Part shown: piece by piece, positions 52,826 to 64,000 of the stretch
Layout: every line of letters starts with the position of its first letter
How positions within the stretch are numbered: the first letter of the stretch is position 1
Assembly (NCBI RefSeq): GCF_964355755.1
Contig: NC_092672.1
Span: 17,916,501-17,980,500, forward strand
Length of the DNA stretch: 64,000 bases
Origin: Antedon mediterranea
Lineage: Eukaryota > Echinodermata > Crinoidea > Comatulida > Antedonidae
Reading direction: 5' to 3'
Position numbers and translations under genes: made by a program
The notes under the pieces: model-generated
Databases searched by the model: none
Seen by the model: only the letters and a program-made list of their open reading frames with translations
Told to the model about the DNA's origin: nothing

Positions 52826-53680
52826 ATCAGAGAGATTGATCTTAAATGAAAGCTTTTGAATCTTTTAATATGCATATTCGTCAGCAGTTATTTGACATTA
52901 AACGAGAATCAATAACGCTCCAAATTATCTTAAAACGTATTACAATCTTGAAAAATAAAGGTGTGGGCTTATTTATTTCGTAACATGAAGATGCCGTATA
53001 GAAATCTAGGAACATGCACTTGCCTAGCTGCACCAGTATTAAAAAAACTTATGTTTTATCATCCCCTTAATATCGATAAAATTGGCCTCTTTTCTTTTCC
53101 AAATACCGTAAGAGCTTATGTCATGCTGTTTAATGACATTATACGTATACGTCCAGTAATATGGAATATTGGTTAGGCTGTTACTACTTTATAGAAGAAC
53201 TTATAGATTTTTTTTTTTACATTTTCTCCCCAATCCTGAGAAAATAGGACAATAAACATTTTTAGAACCTAAAGAATAATTATATCCATGATGTGTTTAT
53301 GTCTAACTTAAACATTTACAATCATTTTATTTTATTCCAATTCGTATTCTACAGCAAAGAACCACCTAATTTTACAAACAAGATTTTAATAAATCTACAC
53401 TATTTTAATAATGTAGGATTTAAAAAAATTGAATTAAAATTGGTTACATTAGATGATTTGAAAATAAATTTCTCTCTCTGTCGTTTGAAAGTTTCATAAA
53501 AAAGCCTTCCTATTATGAAAACATTAAGGAAATCATTTTCATTGTTTGTCCAAGAAGTTTTCAAAAAATAAATATCGCTAGTTATTACAAAATAGACTAC
53601 AAACCTTAGGTACATACGTCGATATAAGACCGGTAGAATATTTTAATTTAGTTGTTCTAAGAAGAGGGTAGTTGTCCTAG
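52826..53680. other. No gene recognised
   Basis: AT-rich. Short open frames of 68-71 codons occur on both strands, without domain, splice context or homology I recognise. Confidence 0.4.
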
Positions 53681-54200
53681 AAGAGTGATTGTCCAGGTGG
53701 TAGTTCAGCTACACCTATCATCTTGTATGATAATCTGCCCTACGTAGGATTCAATTGAAACCTATAATTACCATTAATGGCAAAAGCTTAGAATATGTTG
53801 ATTCAACCACATATCTTGGTCATGTTATTTCCTATCTAGGTAATGAGTTAGATATAAAGCGGCAATACAGGTCTTTGTTTATCAGAGCCAACTATCTGAA
53901 ATGTGTTTTATTTAAAACATATTGTGTAAATATGTATTGTGCTACATTATGGTGCAACTATAATCAAGGGAACTTGCGATCTCTCTAGGTGTGCTACTTA
54001 CATGGGTTAACAATGTTATTGCAAAGGCCTCGACGTTGTAGTGCCAGCTTTATGTTTACGGAATGTAGAATTCCTTCTTTTTATGAATTATTAAGAAAAT
54101 CGATATATGGCCTGATGTGTAGACTTAAGTGAAGTGAAAATGTTTTAGTTTCAACAATTTTAGACGTCTTATATATGTAAAAGATGCTCTCCATGTGGGA
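53680..54200 (+). pseudogene. LINE reverse transcriptase C-terminal fragment
   Basis: INGKSLEYVDSTTYLGHVIS, DIKRQYRSLFIRANYLK and CATLWCNYNQGNLRSL (53758-53985), then after a stop QRPRRCSASFMFTECRIPSFYELLRKSI, fit the thumb/tail of a non-LTR RT of a different group from the two LINEs described above. No catalytic core is present. Confidence 0.7.
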
Positions 54201-54867
54201 TGCCATCCTGAGATGAGTAGTAGAAATTCCCACAGTTTTTTGTTTTATTAATTTATACGTAATTTTACTTTCTGTGGACCAGAGATTCCAAAATAAATTA
54301 TTTCTTAGCTCAATTGGAATGGTCAGACCAATGGCGTTATCTGGGCCAGCTGTAGGCTACTTTTGTCTTGCAATATTATAGACAGAAAATTCACCCTCAT
54401 ATGATTGCTTGTGATCGAAATGAATGTGGTGATCATACAAAATGAGTTTGTAACCAACGTTCCATTTTGATATTTTCACATTTTTTGTTTGTTTCTTTTT
54501 TTCTATGTTTTTTTTACCTTTTATTTTGTTATTTAGGTACACTCACTGGTACTGGTTCAAATAACCGTCTCACAGAGACATCTTGTAGCCATTTGGATGT
54601 GTTACTTTTAAATGTACAGTATGAGAGTGACTATTACTAAATTGCACAGTCACAAAACAACTTATAAAAACATAGTTTGATTCTATAAGACCATAATATA
54701 AAGACCAATACATTCAGTACGGTATATTGTATTTTAATCTACTTAATTAATTATTCTGTTAATATTATAATTGTTCATAAAATCAAAAGTTATTATAGAT
54801 GAGCTTATTCTAAATTTGTCAACAATAAAAGTAATAATGCATCTTAGAGTCTGGCCTTGATCAGCCT
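54200..54867. other. Region downstream of ARPC3
   Basis: AT-rich sequence with no recognisable gene; the minus-strand poly(A) signal of ARPC3 lies at its right edge. Confidence 0.4.
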
Positions 54868-54873
54868 TTTATT
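54868..54873 (-). terminator. Poly(A) signal AATAAA for ARPC3
   Basis: TTTATT on the plus strand is AATAAA on the minus strand, about 133 nt after the ARPC3 stop codon. It is the only canonical signal in the first 200 nt. Confidence 0.55.
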
Positions 54874-55005
54874 AAAATCAGACCCACCAACTAAAGTTTT
54901 AGTTCCCCTTAAATAACTTCAAGAATTGGAAACGATTATTTTAGGGAGAATTTCATGTTATTCTGCTAAAAATAATTGTATTGTGTAGTGTATAGGTTGT
55001 GTGGA

Positions 55006-56220
55006 TTAAAAACCAGGAGCCGAAAGACTTTTGTCCATAAACTTTTTCTTAGCAAAGCACATCCACCACTTGCTTGGTTTGTCTGTAGCAGGATCAAACA
55101 CCTTTTCAATAACACGCAGACCAGTTTCTTGACGAATTTGTTGAATGTATTGTCGTAGAGTATCTGTAATTAAACAATAGCACAACTTCACAAAATAGAG
55201 CTCCACTACATTCACAAATGCAAAATGTCACTAAATCTTTTCCGACTTTTGATAATTTAATACAGCTGACTATCCTTAAACTATACAATAATCATTATTT
55301 CCTAATGTAGTGCTTTTTAAAAAATATTTTGATACATTTACTGTACATTTAAACCCAGTGAACGTTTTTTATGTTAATACATATTCATTTTCAAATTGAA
55401 GCAATTCGGATTGCGTCCTCTACGGACACATGGTAGCTGCAGTGCAGCACCTACCATGAATGACAGGGTTAAGGGTAACTCCCTACTTATCTAAAAAATG
55501 TACTGGGTTAGAACTTTTAAAGTTCACATGATGAGTCACATGTGTACACTATTCACCTAGTTTTAAATCCTTGCTCGAGAAGACTTGTTCTACCACCAGA
55601 AAAATAGTCAAGGAGAGCCTTGAACCTGTGCCTATCTTGTTAGGAAGCTTTTAAAATATTGACGCGGGTAGGTGTGACATGGAAGTCAGAAACTGCCTCT
55701 TATCTTATGGAATGAAAGCTTGTTATAACGTTTAGTACGACTACGAGGTTGATTAGCTGGAAGAAAAGTGTATTCTCGACTAGTTTATTTTTTTAACAGT
55801 ATTTTATCTAAATCACAACATACCTTGCTCTTCTCTGCCAGATGGTTTTTGGTAAAGTGCATTTAGTGGAAAATTTGGTTCACCAGGAATATCAAAATTT
55901 TCCAATCCAAGTGTGTGCATTTCTTTCATTGCTGTATTTTTTGACGAACACTGTAAAAGCATGTTTGCATACTAAATTCATGATCTCACATTATAGATTC
56001 TTTTGAAAACCAAAGGAAATGAATTTTGGCAAGCCTGGTAATTGAGCATGGTTCATTGACATTATACACAAGTTTACAGTTTGTAGTGTAAATTAACTAG
56101 AATGAAATGTATACTCATGAAATGATGCTTGCCTATTATTGAACCACTCACTTTTTGTAATTTCTTTAAACATTCTGTTACATACAATGTAATATAGATC
56201 AGTACCCTGTCCGATGAACT
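55006..56220 (-). CDS. ARPC3: ARPC3, Arp2/3 complex subunit 3, last three coding exons
   Basis: Minus-strand exons 56220-56152, 55950-55824 and 55163-55006 (stop TAA), all with AG/GT junctions and matching phases (0, 0, 1). The joined product reads [20 protein letters not shown], then the [21 protein letters not shown] segment, then [14 protein letters not shown] and [16 protein letters not shown] to SLSAPGF. It aligns along its length with animal p21-Arc. About 117 residues are covered; the N-terminal ~60 were not found and must lie further right or beyond the window. The subunit is part of the seven-protein complex that nucleates branched actin filaments. No frame damage is visible. The intron to its right holds transposon sequence. 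Confidence 0.93.
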
Positions 56221-56243
56221 CTGCAAAAAAAATAAATAAATAT

Positions 56244-56806
56244 GACTAGATTGAATTCGTCACTATGACGAAATATAGGTTATGTGTGTCTATTTACAAA
56301 TTATAGTTAATTCTGACATAGGCGAGCACAATGGAAAAACTTCAGGACAAATCTCTGCCTTGGATACCTACCTGATCTATCTCAGATGTACTGCGAAATG
56401 TAAATTTGATAACACTAGTTTTCACTAGTACAATATTTTTCCATATTTCTATCTTAGGAAGATATTATATAAAGAGTTTTACAACAAAATTTCTGAATTC
56501 AATTTCAATTGTACGCGGTCAAAGTAATTTCCGGGTTCACAATGAGTTTACCTTACAACTACCTGGTTTCAACTAAGTTGGTCGTTAGTGGCTATAGCCA
56601 TTTTAGTTTCTTGTTTATTTTCGGATCAGGCCGCGCGTGTGAAGAAACAGTAGTTAAAAAATAAAAATTATACTGCAAATTACTGAAGATCAAATTAAAT
56701 ATACGCCATAAAGCATCGGAATATAATGTGGGGAACCGGAGTCATTATCATTCCGACCAACCATCGTCTACACTTCCTACAAGGGGAGAGAACGAAGCGA
56801 GCTCAC
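56244..56806 (-). mobile_element. Short Helentron-like element, third end type
   Basis: On the minus strand the 3' end has the hairpin TTCGTCA-TAG-TGACGAA followed by TTCAATCTAG, matching the A/C family plan. The 5' end is GGGTGAGCTCGCTTCGTTCTCTCCCC, able to form a 7-bp stem with one mismatch and followed by TTG as in the C family. No coding capacity. It lies 24 nt from the first visible ARPC3 exon. The end assignment is tentative. Confidence 0.45.
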
Positions 56807-56879
56807 CCTCTAGTGATTTAAATAAATAATTTGATTTTTTTTAACTATGAAAACCTGAATAAATAAATAATGTATGACA

Positions 56880-57610
56880 GGATCTGCTAACGCAAATACA
56901 ATAGCCCGTATCACAATCCGATCAAAGATCCCTCTGCGTATAATGTCATAAACCACATTTGTTACATAACAATAAGACATAAGGTACTTTTTATCTAGAT
57001 TTCATTATAATGTGTTTTATCATAGATTATTTATAGAATATACACTAAGAAATGAAATTGAACAAACAATACGGATTATGAAAAAAAAAATCTTATTTCG
57101 TTTCCCAAAGGAAAGACCTGATCTAGGTACCTTGAATACCATAGGTACGAGCACAGACCACCAAGTCATACACAACTCAGAACTGACTAAAATTTGTAGA
57201 ATAATTCCTGCGTGTATTTACTGTGTACATACCACAATGAATTATAATTTTTTACTATGATGACATCTTAAAAATAAAAAAATATGATGCTCTGTCAAAG
57301 TATATACTTTTATATATAAACATTTTAAGGAAGAAAGTTAATGTTAAGTTTGTTATTTTGGCCTAAGAAAATATCATAATTTGTTTGATTGTCAAAATGA
57401 ATTTTTTTTATTTTAATATGCAATTAATGATGACTTAATCAACTTTTATTCTCTTAATTTCCTAATAAATCATACATGATACATACTGTACACTTCAAGA
57501 AAATGAAATGAATAATAGGTGTTCCCGAGCATATTGACGATCTATACTAATTTTAAAATTTAGCATATTTTCACCATTTTGTTAACTTACATGTGCGTCT
57601 GAATTGCTGC
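56880..57610 (-). repeat. Interspersed repeat shared with 29400-29980
   Basis: Collinear blocks are shared with 29400-29980: GCTAACGCAAATACAATAGCC, AATCCGATCAAAGATCCCTC, ACTATGATGACATCT and ATATTTTCACCATTTTGTTAACTT. Both copies are in the same orientation. It probably is the 3' half of a Helentron-like body. Confidence 0.6.
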
Positions 57611-58150
57611 ATCTTCTTACAATTAAATTGTAATAAAAAGCGTTAACATTTATGTATAAAAAGACCATCAAATTCTATAAAATTGCAACATAGAAAATAT
57701 TATATAAATCTAACCTATCAATCAACACATCAATGGCAAAAATTCTAATTAATATTGATGTTTATTTGATTTCATTTCAAGCACAACATACAACATTAAA
57801 ATTGTAACATTGTAAAACAAAGAAACGAAACAGGACAACCACAAAACAAGCAAAACAGCTTTTACAACTAGTGGTGCCCTAGAAAAGAAAGCAAAAAAAA
57901 ATATCACGCTCGTTGAGCTTGTGCACTCTTTGTGTTCATAATCAGTGTACCATGTCCCGCATACCTGGCTCAGCCTATATATTGTGCCAGTTCTGCAGTA
58001 CATTTCATTTCGAAACCTGAGCTGCACTGACGAGATCTAATAAGATCGAAACAGTACTGTCTGCAGATTGAATATATACAGTATATATATAACAGATAAG
58101 AATAGTCCAGGAGCAATTTGGATGTTTTTAAAAGATAAGAATTGATACTT
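57610..58150. other. No gene recognised
   Basis: AT-rich. One 92-codon minus-strand frame (57749-58027) has no recognisable domain. Confidence 0.4.
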
Positions 58151-59410
58151 TTGAGAATATTCCACCGTTTGAGATTGGTAATGATCCCATCCAAGCATGG
58201 AAATTGCGACAGTGGAAGAAGGCGGTCAACATTCTTATCACAGCGAAAGGTATAAGTGACGCGAAACAAAAGGAAGCGATTTTATTCCACACATGGTGGT
58301 ATTCGAATGCAGGAAATTTATTTTTACTTTACCCGATATTACAGTAGCAGAAGGAGAAGAATTACCAAATATGACATGGCAATTAAGAAATTGGATAACT
58401 AAGCCTAAAGTAAGGTAAACTCACCATTTGAACATCATAAATTTAGAAAGTTAAGCCAAACTGAAATGGAGTCTGTCACCAATTTCATTTTTCGGTTGAG
58501 ACAGCAAGCTGATATTTGTGATTTAGGAACAGAAAAAGATAACAATATCAATTGATAGATGTTTGCCAATCAGATAAGCAAATGGTTTAACTCTAGATAG
58601 TTCTGTAAGCATTGCAAATTCATTTGAGCTTGTGCAGAAACAGTCTGAAACAATGTCTTCGGCTAGCGGTAGCAGTGGTAAAACAAAGCCTCAGAGCGTT
58701 TATGCTGTTCAGCAACGTTTAAGTCAACCTAGAAGAAGTGGTTCAAGTGGTAATAAGCATTGGACTAGTAGTAAGAATAAACATTCACCATGTTTATTCT
58801 TAATGTTGCATTGGCCTTGTATCGTTCAAGCTTGTGATCTCCGGAAAGGTATAGTCCATTTTTTTCAAAATAAATCAATTGATGATGAGAATAGTTTCTC
58901 GAAACATGTCACATTTACATTTTAAGGCAGTTTGCCTTTTTAAACCAAATGATTGTTAGTTCAAAGATAAAGAATGCCACAAATGCAACAAAAAGGGACA
59001 TATTGCACAATGCAAATTCCAAGAAATCGCGACAGCCACAAAACCAAGTTGTGCTGGAAGAGGAAGAAGAAGCTGATCAAGCTCAAGTACTGTCAAGTGA
59101 ATAGATTTTGGCTCCAGTAAGGGTTGAACTCAAACTAAATGGACACAGGTTGTAAATTTGAGGTTGGTACAGGGGCGACATTTTCAGTAATTTAAGAAAT
59201 TGTCCAATGTTGTTCTTACCGATTCAAAAATAACATTTTAAAATTTTAAAATTTTTACGGGTGAATCTGTAAAGCCAATCTGAAAATGCAACATTAATGC
59301 CCAGTATAAAGAACAAAACAAAATGTTAGATGTGTATGTAGTACGAGAAATTAATCAGTTACTATTAGGTCGAAATTGGCTACAAGATATTGATATTGGC
59401 ACCAATTGTT
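58150..59410 (+). pseudogene. Ty3/gypsy gag and protease pseudogene
   Basis: Broken frames give capsid pieces (AWKLRQWKKAVNILITAKGI near 58190; FRLRQQADICDLGTEKDNN near 58490; a SVYAVQQRLSQPRRSG segment near 58695), a zinc knuckle CHKCNKKGHIAQC near 58978, and a protease remnant ending LLLGRNWLQDIDIG (near 59360). Several stops and shifts. No LTRs were identified. An 11-bp inverted repeat (TAAGAATAAAC) lies at 58772-58802. Confidence 0.75.
58812..58941 (+). repeat. 130-bp direct repeat, left copy
   Basis: Identical, as far as I can read, to 59465-59594. It starts TGGCCTTGTATCGTTCAAGC and ends CAGTTTGCCTTTTTA. It interrupts the gag pseudogene between the capsid and the zinc knuckle. Confidence 0.9.
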
Positions 59411-59464
59411 ACAAGTACAATTTTTTGACATTTTGTAAAAATAATGAATATAGGCTGCAGGGCA

Positions 59465-59594
59465 TGGCCTTGTATCGTTCAAGCTTGTGATCTCCGGAAA
59501 GGTATAGTCCATTTTTTTCAAAATAAATCAATTGATGATGAGAATAGTTTCTCGAAACATGTCACATTTACATTTTAAGGCAGTTTGCCTTTTT
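59465..59594 (+). repeat. 130-bp direct repeat, right copy
   Basis: Second copy of 58812-58941, placed just after the protease remnant. The pair could be two insertions of a short element or a segmental duplication; neither copy shows inverted ends. Confidence 0.9.
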
Positions 59595-59863
59595 ATTAAA
59601 TGCCTCGTTATAGTAATCTTAACTCGTAAGTTTGGTGGTATTATTTATGATAAATCAATTGAAATAGTTAAAATCAAATATTGATTGATCCTGCGTGCGT
59701 ACTACGCGTTTTAATGAGATATTTTTAATTGCGCTAGTAATGAATTATTTGAAGTCACAATGGAGGTCGCAGTTTCAGCCAATCATAAAAATTATCTTGT
59801 AGTCTTCAGGCCAACCATCCAATCAGATTCGATTACACATCTGGCTCGAATAATAATTTAAAG

Positions 59864-60378
59864 ATGTATTGTCCCTTGAAACACACAAAAATGAAGGTCA
59901 AAATATACTAAATTTTAATTGGCCATATCAAAGTAATATTAAAGTTATTCACTTTAAGTCGAAAATTCGAGACAAAAACAACAATTTTACGTAATTAATA
60001 GCTAAATTAATTTGATTACATTTCGTCTGGAAAACCATGTAAACAAAGATTTCAAACCATGAGTATACATTATGCATGATGCTAATTAGGATTGTTTACA
60101 ACTTGTCACGGTTGAGAATGTGTTTTCACACAGATCGCGAGGAAGTTTTATGATTATGCATACAGAGTAGCCAAATATGCGAATTGCATTATGAGAAATG
60201 TTTTGATCGTCAAAGTTATTTTTTGAACCAAAAAACGTCTGTATTTCAGTTAAATGATTTTTTTTTTCGACTATTTTTTGGTGAAAGTTAATAACTATTA
60301 TGATACTTCAAAATGACCCACTTTTTTTCGAAATCTTTTTATTTTCATTTTTTAGAATTTGACAAAGGGACAATACAA
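59864..60378 (+). mobile_element. T1-family MITE, complete ~515 bp
   Basis: Starts AAAGATGTATTGTCCC and ends GGGACAATACAAAC. The subterminal blocks on both sides match T1 at 7203-7320 and 14160-14287. The interior is non-coding. It shows what the ends of the longer nested T1 element should look like. Confidence 0.75.
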
Positions 60379-60436
60379 ACAAACCCAAAACGCTACACTT
60401 TCGTAGGTGTACAATTATAAAAATAGTCGGTTAAAT

Positions 60437-60743
60437 ATGTCATCGTTAAAAAAGATATGCTATTGTCACAATTTATCTGTTTCTGGAGATATAAAGCCCT
60501 TCACAGAAGCAACATGGAATACATTTGTAAAATGTGCTAAGATTTGGAGTGATTTGAGTGGCAACCAAGCCAATATTGCTCAGAGATTTCTGGCTGCTAA
60601 TCCTGCTGATGATGATGCTAGCCTCAGGGGGCCAATAATACCCAAAGATGCTGGCTGCCATAAAAAATGCTACCAGTATTTTACTTACAGTACGAAGCAA
60701 AAACGAGCAATTGTTGCCAAAGAGAAAATTGTATCTATTGAAG
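60437..60743 (+). CDS. Exon-like ORF of unknown function, C/H-rich
   Basis: ATG at 60437 opens a frame (MSSLKKICYCHN...) that ends at a good splice donor, GAAG/GTAGGA, at 60743; it would encode about 102 residues. Paired CxC, a W-rich middle (FTEATWNTFVKCAKIWSDL) and HKKCYQYFT near the end suggest a small zinc-binding module of the kind found at the N-terminus of some uncharacterised or transposon-linked invertebrate proteins. No following exon was recognised. It may be a gene start, a transposon exon or chance. Confidence 0.4.
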
Positions 60744-61239
60744 GTAGGACTATGATTTATATTTTTTTTTTCTGAGGAATTATTAAACAACCTATCCGTC
60801 GCCCCGGATAGCCTCGGGCTAGCCTATTTTCAGGCGGCGGCTGGGATTTGGCGAAGGCCCAAGTTAAGCCGCCGACCAGTTAATAATTCATGATTTTCTA
60901 CGAATGAAGAGCCAAACAAAATGGATTAAAATTTGAGTTTGTTGCATAATTCTATAACTTAGAAATAAGCCAATAACTTAATAAAATGAATGACTCTAAG
61001 ACAATAAATTATTATGTTATTATTAGCCTACTTTGATTTGTTATTGTAATGTATACTGTATTTTGGGTCCGATAAATGGATTAATAATTAAAGTAGGCCC
61101 CAAGGCTGTAGGCCTAGTAAATGTTGGCTAGAATGACACTCTGGATGTCATTATCTCGCATGTGTTTGCTACTGTATCTGCGAACATATTTTATTTAAAG
61201 ACTAAACTTTAAATAATAATCGTTGTTACAAAATATACT
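60744..61239. other. No gene recognised
   Basis: Mixed sequence with a short GC-rich patch (60795-60880, CGCCCCGGATAGCC and GCGGCGGCTGGG). It would be an intron if the ORF at 60437 is a real first exon. Confidence 0.35.
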
Positions 61240-61735
61240 GTTAAAGCTCAGGTACAGGCATGAATTTTAAACATAATATCTGGTTAATTGTACATAAATC
61301 TAATATTTGTAACAGAAATCAAGACGAAAAAACATGAATTTCCCCTAATATGGTCAAATACAAAATTTGGCAAAATTCTGCCAAAAAAACTAGGAATACT
61401 TTTTTTCAGTAGTTAGGTAGTTAACATAATGTAATAACATGTCTGGTGACTCCCTAGAAGGTGAAAAAAGATAGTGGATATACGGTGGATAATTTTTGCT
61501 ATAGCATGAAAATGAAATTCTGAAGTTGAATAAAAATACCAGAAATGTAAAATTCAAGTTATATTACCTATATTTAGTCATCTGATAACATTTTTTACCA
61601 CACCGTTTATTTTTCATAGCTTTTTAAAATGCCTCTCTATTTTCAAAATTTGTGTACAAAAGAATAGAGATTTTACTGTGTAATTTGAAAGAAAGTGCTA
61701 ATTTTCAAAAAGCTTGTGTAACACAAATAAAATAT
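61240..61735 (+). repeat. Uninserted copy of the repeat split at 7203-14287
   Basis: Matches 6916-7202 and then 14288-14480 without a break. The junction is CTGAAGTTGAATAAAAATACC at about 61520-61540. It acts as a natural empty site for the T1 insertion. Some 10-20 bases present near 14452-14470 are missing here. Confidence 0.8.
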
Positions 61736-61913
61736 ATTAAACGTAAATAAAGGAAAGTTGGTGAAATCATTCCTTTTTTTTGCTAAATATATTATTGTCT
61801 AAATATTAATATTCATTAAAAGTCAGAATTATTTATAGTTATATATATTATATGAAGAAATATTATTTTATCAATCCCCTTCATTTGCACTTTTTGCGTT
61901 CCATACTTTAACG

Positions 61914-62031
61914 GGGCCGAGTTGACCGATTATTTTTTGGCCGAGTTGACGTGAGGCCGAGTTGACTTGGGGCCGACTTAACTTGGGGCCGACTTGACTT
62001 TGGCCGAGACGGTTCAGGGCCGACTTGGATC
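61914..62031. repeat. GGCCGA-rich minisatellite, seven units
   Basis: Seven imperfect units built on GGCCGAGTTGACTTGGG or GGCCGACTTGACTT, 16-22 bp each. GC-rich against AT-rich surroundings. Confidence 0.8.
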
Positions 62032-62589
62032 GAAATCATTTTAGTGAATATTAGTGTACTGTATGAGGCTGAATACAAATATATAGATCACATTGTTTTA
62101 TAAGTTTAGTATTTTTGAAAAAAAAAAAAATATTGGTAGACTATCCAGAAAAACATTGTAAAATTGTTTATCGTTTTTAATACTTGTGTAATTGTAAAAA
62201 AGAAAGAAAAGCATCTATGAAACATTGTAGAAAAATTGAAATAATTCATGTTGATTGCATGTCAGTGTAAAACTGTTTGTTGTCTACTGCATTTAAATAT
62301 TAAAAACAATTTTAGAAATAACATTGGGACAAACCAACATAAAATCCTCGTTCATTAGCCTTATTTATTAATACTTGTACAGTGTAAATGTATTGGCTAC
62401 TGTTTTTATCAATTGATGAAGTTGATATTGATTAAGCTGGCAGTCAATTTTTATATTGGAATCATCTATTATCAACATTGTTCAGCAAAAAATGCTTATA
62501 CAGTTCATCTGATACAGCAACTTGCAATTAAAATTGCAATTTACGTCAACAGAGGGCGCTATTTCTTATGTATTTCCTTATGTACAAAA
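62032..62589. other. No gene recognised
   Basis: AT-rich sequence with an A13 run near 62118-62130; no supported feature. Confidence 0.4.
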
Positions 62590-64000
62590 TAGGGGTGATA
62601 AAGCAAGAAAAGCGGTTTTTGGATGCGCATGAACATTACTGCGATTTGTTACAAGAAGATGAGAAAGGAAGGTTAAATCTAATTGTTGAATCGTTAATAT
62701 CTGCCTTTGACGATCGTAGTCGGTCTTCAAAAAAAATTGTCTAAGTCATATCGAGTAAGTAGGCAGAGTGTTAGAGAAAGATTGCTGTCTCTAGAAGAGG
62801 AAAGGGGTGCTTTAAAGACCTTGTCTCGGAACAGTATGTACGACTACATGGTCTGCAAGGCCACCACAAACGTCCGTTCCTGCCGCTGTCGGTTTAGCCG
62901 TTGCTTATACTTGCGATATTCCAAATACGGCTCTAGATTTTGTAGAACGCCGTCCACCTCCTTCTGTTCAAGGATTAATTATTTCACATGCAGGCCTGCC
63001 TCCAGCCATGGGAAAGCAAACCATCATGTCAACACCGACTGCGAGTATTACACAAACTGGTGGTTACCAAAAATCTCCGCCTCATAGTGATTCAGGTACT
63101 ATACCAAGTGCCAGTAATCCTTGTGGCATTGGAGGCAGTGCATACCAACCGATTAATGTTGATGCTCATATGATGAAAGAATTAATCGATTCATTTAGAC
63201 TTTCCGCTCTAAAGGTTTTTCCAGTTAGAAACTGCCACCGCCAGCGTTTATAGCCCAATTCGATGTTTTTATTAAAGCTGATTGAAACTATGTATGTGAT
63301 CTGATTTACATGTAATTTAGACTAAAATAATCATAAAGATTTTAGCTTTACAATGGTACCAAGAACGATTTTCAAATCGCAATATGTAAATCGTAATAGT
63401 AAAATGAAAGTAACCCACATTTTGAGTTTTTCGTAGTTTCGCGCAAGAAAGTCGAGATATTCGCGATTTTGTGCGAGACATCACAATATGAAAATATCGC
63501 CCGGTGAGATCAACAAACAACGAAAAAGTTACTTACACGGCACCGGTAGACCTGTAAAAACAAGTTATCACTATCATTAATCACTAAATCATAAATCTTA
63601 CATCAATGTTTCGCCAAAATCCACATACCGGTAGTAAAGACACCAGGCCTAGTTAACTAGGCCTAAAGTTGGTCCGGAACCGTTTTACGACTAGGCCTAG
63701 GCTATAGCCTAGTACTACTAGCCATATTCAAAGTACTGTATATACCAATAATTAACCTATCTACCGGATTTCGTAAAAAAACGCGAAAAACGAATATCTT
63801 CGTGTTTGGCAGTCAAGCGTTGTGTTTCCAAAAACGTAGATCTTCGTGTTTGGCAGTCAAAGTGTTAAGGTTTCCTATGTGGGATGCAGCATTCACTGCT
63901 TTGATAGAGGCCAAAGCTGTATCATTTCAAGAAAATCTAAACCTTTTAAGTCAAAATTTAAAGGTTGAACCACGCTCACTGATAAGTAGTTATTTATTAT
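62590..64000 (+). pseudogene. BEL/Pao gag pseudogene, interrupted, runs off window
   Basis: An N-terminal helix (FLDAHEHYCDLLQEDEKGRLN, 62610-62680), a proline/serine-rich linker (62990-63190) and MMKELIDSFRL, then PPAFIAQFD, lead to a break near 63265. The frame resumes at about 63860 with FPMWDAAFTALIEAKAVSF and NLNLLSQNLKVEPRSLISSY, the conserved gag block of BEL/Pao elements, and reaches the window end. The ~590 bp between is an insertion that contains two direct copies of ATCTTCGTGTTTGGCAGTCAA (63797 and 63839). Several frameshifts. Confidence 0.7.

Noticed and set aside
56221-64000. N-terminal exons of ARPC3 on the minus strand
   Set aside because: No frame resembling the conserved first ~60 residues was found among the transposon remnants.

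Overview
This is an AT-rich eukaryotic genomic window from an animal, most likely an echinoderm or another invertebrate deuterostome. The evidence is spliced animal genes with GT-AG introns (TBL2 and ARPC3), many short AGGCCTAGG-type tracts, a Gmr1-like LTR element (a group described from deuterostomes), and several non-LTR, Penelope-like, BEL/Pao, Helentron-like and MITE families. Species assignment is inference. Most of the window is transposable-element DNA, much of it nested; only two cellular genes can be supported, and both lack their 5' exons here. Layout, left to right. 1-2.75 kb: no gene, a short minisatellite and a foldback repeat. 2.75-5.94 kb: a minus-strand LINE with a complete 986-aa endonuclease/reverse transcriptase ORF. 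6.5-14.7 kb: nested transposons. A 19-bp-TIR element encloses a repeat found uninserted at 61.5 kb; that repeat is split by a second TIR element, which is split by a Helentron-like element, which is split by a tandem pair of a second Helentron-like family. 15.38-28.79 kb: plus-strand TBL2 (WD40), nine exons, with a 7.9-kb intron holding another Helentron-like copy that is itself split by a full-length two-ORF LINE. 29-36 kb: decayed Helentron-like, Penelope-like and TA-flanked MITE copies, a tRNA-headed SINE in a tandem array, and a 2.9-kb foldback element inserted in that array. 36.8-41.2 kb: a Ty3/gypsy pol pseudogene and a LINE remnant. 41.6-50.5 kb: a degenerate Gmr1-like LTR retrotransposon (gag-PR-INT-RT-RH order), its gag carrying a tandem hairpin repeat and a 3.1-kb minus-strand LINE flanked by an identical 199-bp duplication. 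50.9-54.2 kb: a second TA-flanked MITE and retroelement debris. 55.0-56.2 kb: the last three coding exons of minus-strand ARPC3. 56.2-64 kb: a Helentron-like copy, a gypsy gag/protease pseudogene, a short T1-type MITE, an unassigned exon-like ORF, and a BEL/Pao gag pseudogene running off the end. TBL2 (an ER-membrane WD40 protein in vertebrates) and ARPC3 (an Arp2/3 complex subunit) have no evident functional link. The most notable non-genic signals are: Helentron-like families whose 3' hairpin shows a compensatory base change, with an internal CRE-type palindrome repeated about every 177 bp; foldback elements built of ~150-bp monomers bearing nuclear-receptor DR1-like sites; the 199-bp target duplication; and a single-base frameshift in an otherwise well-conserved TBL2 exon.
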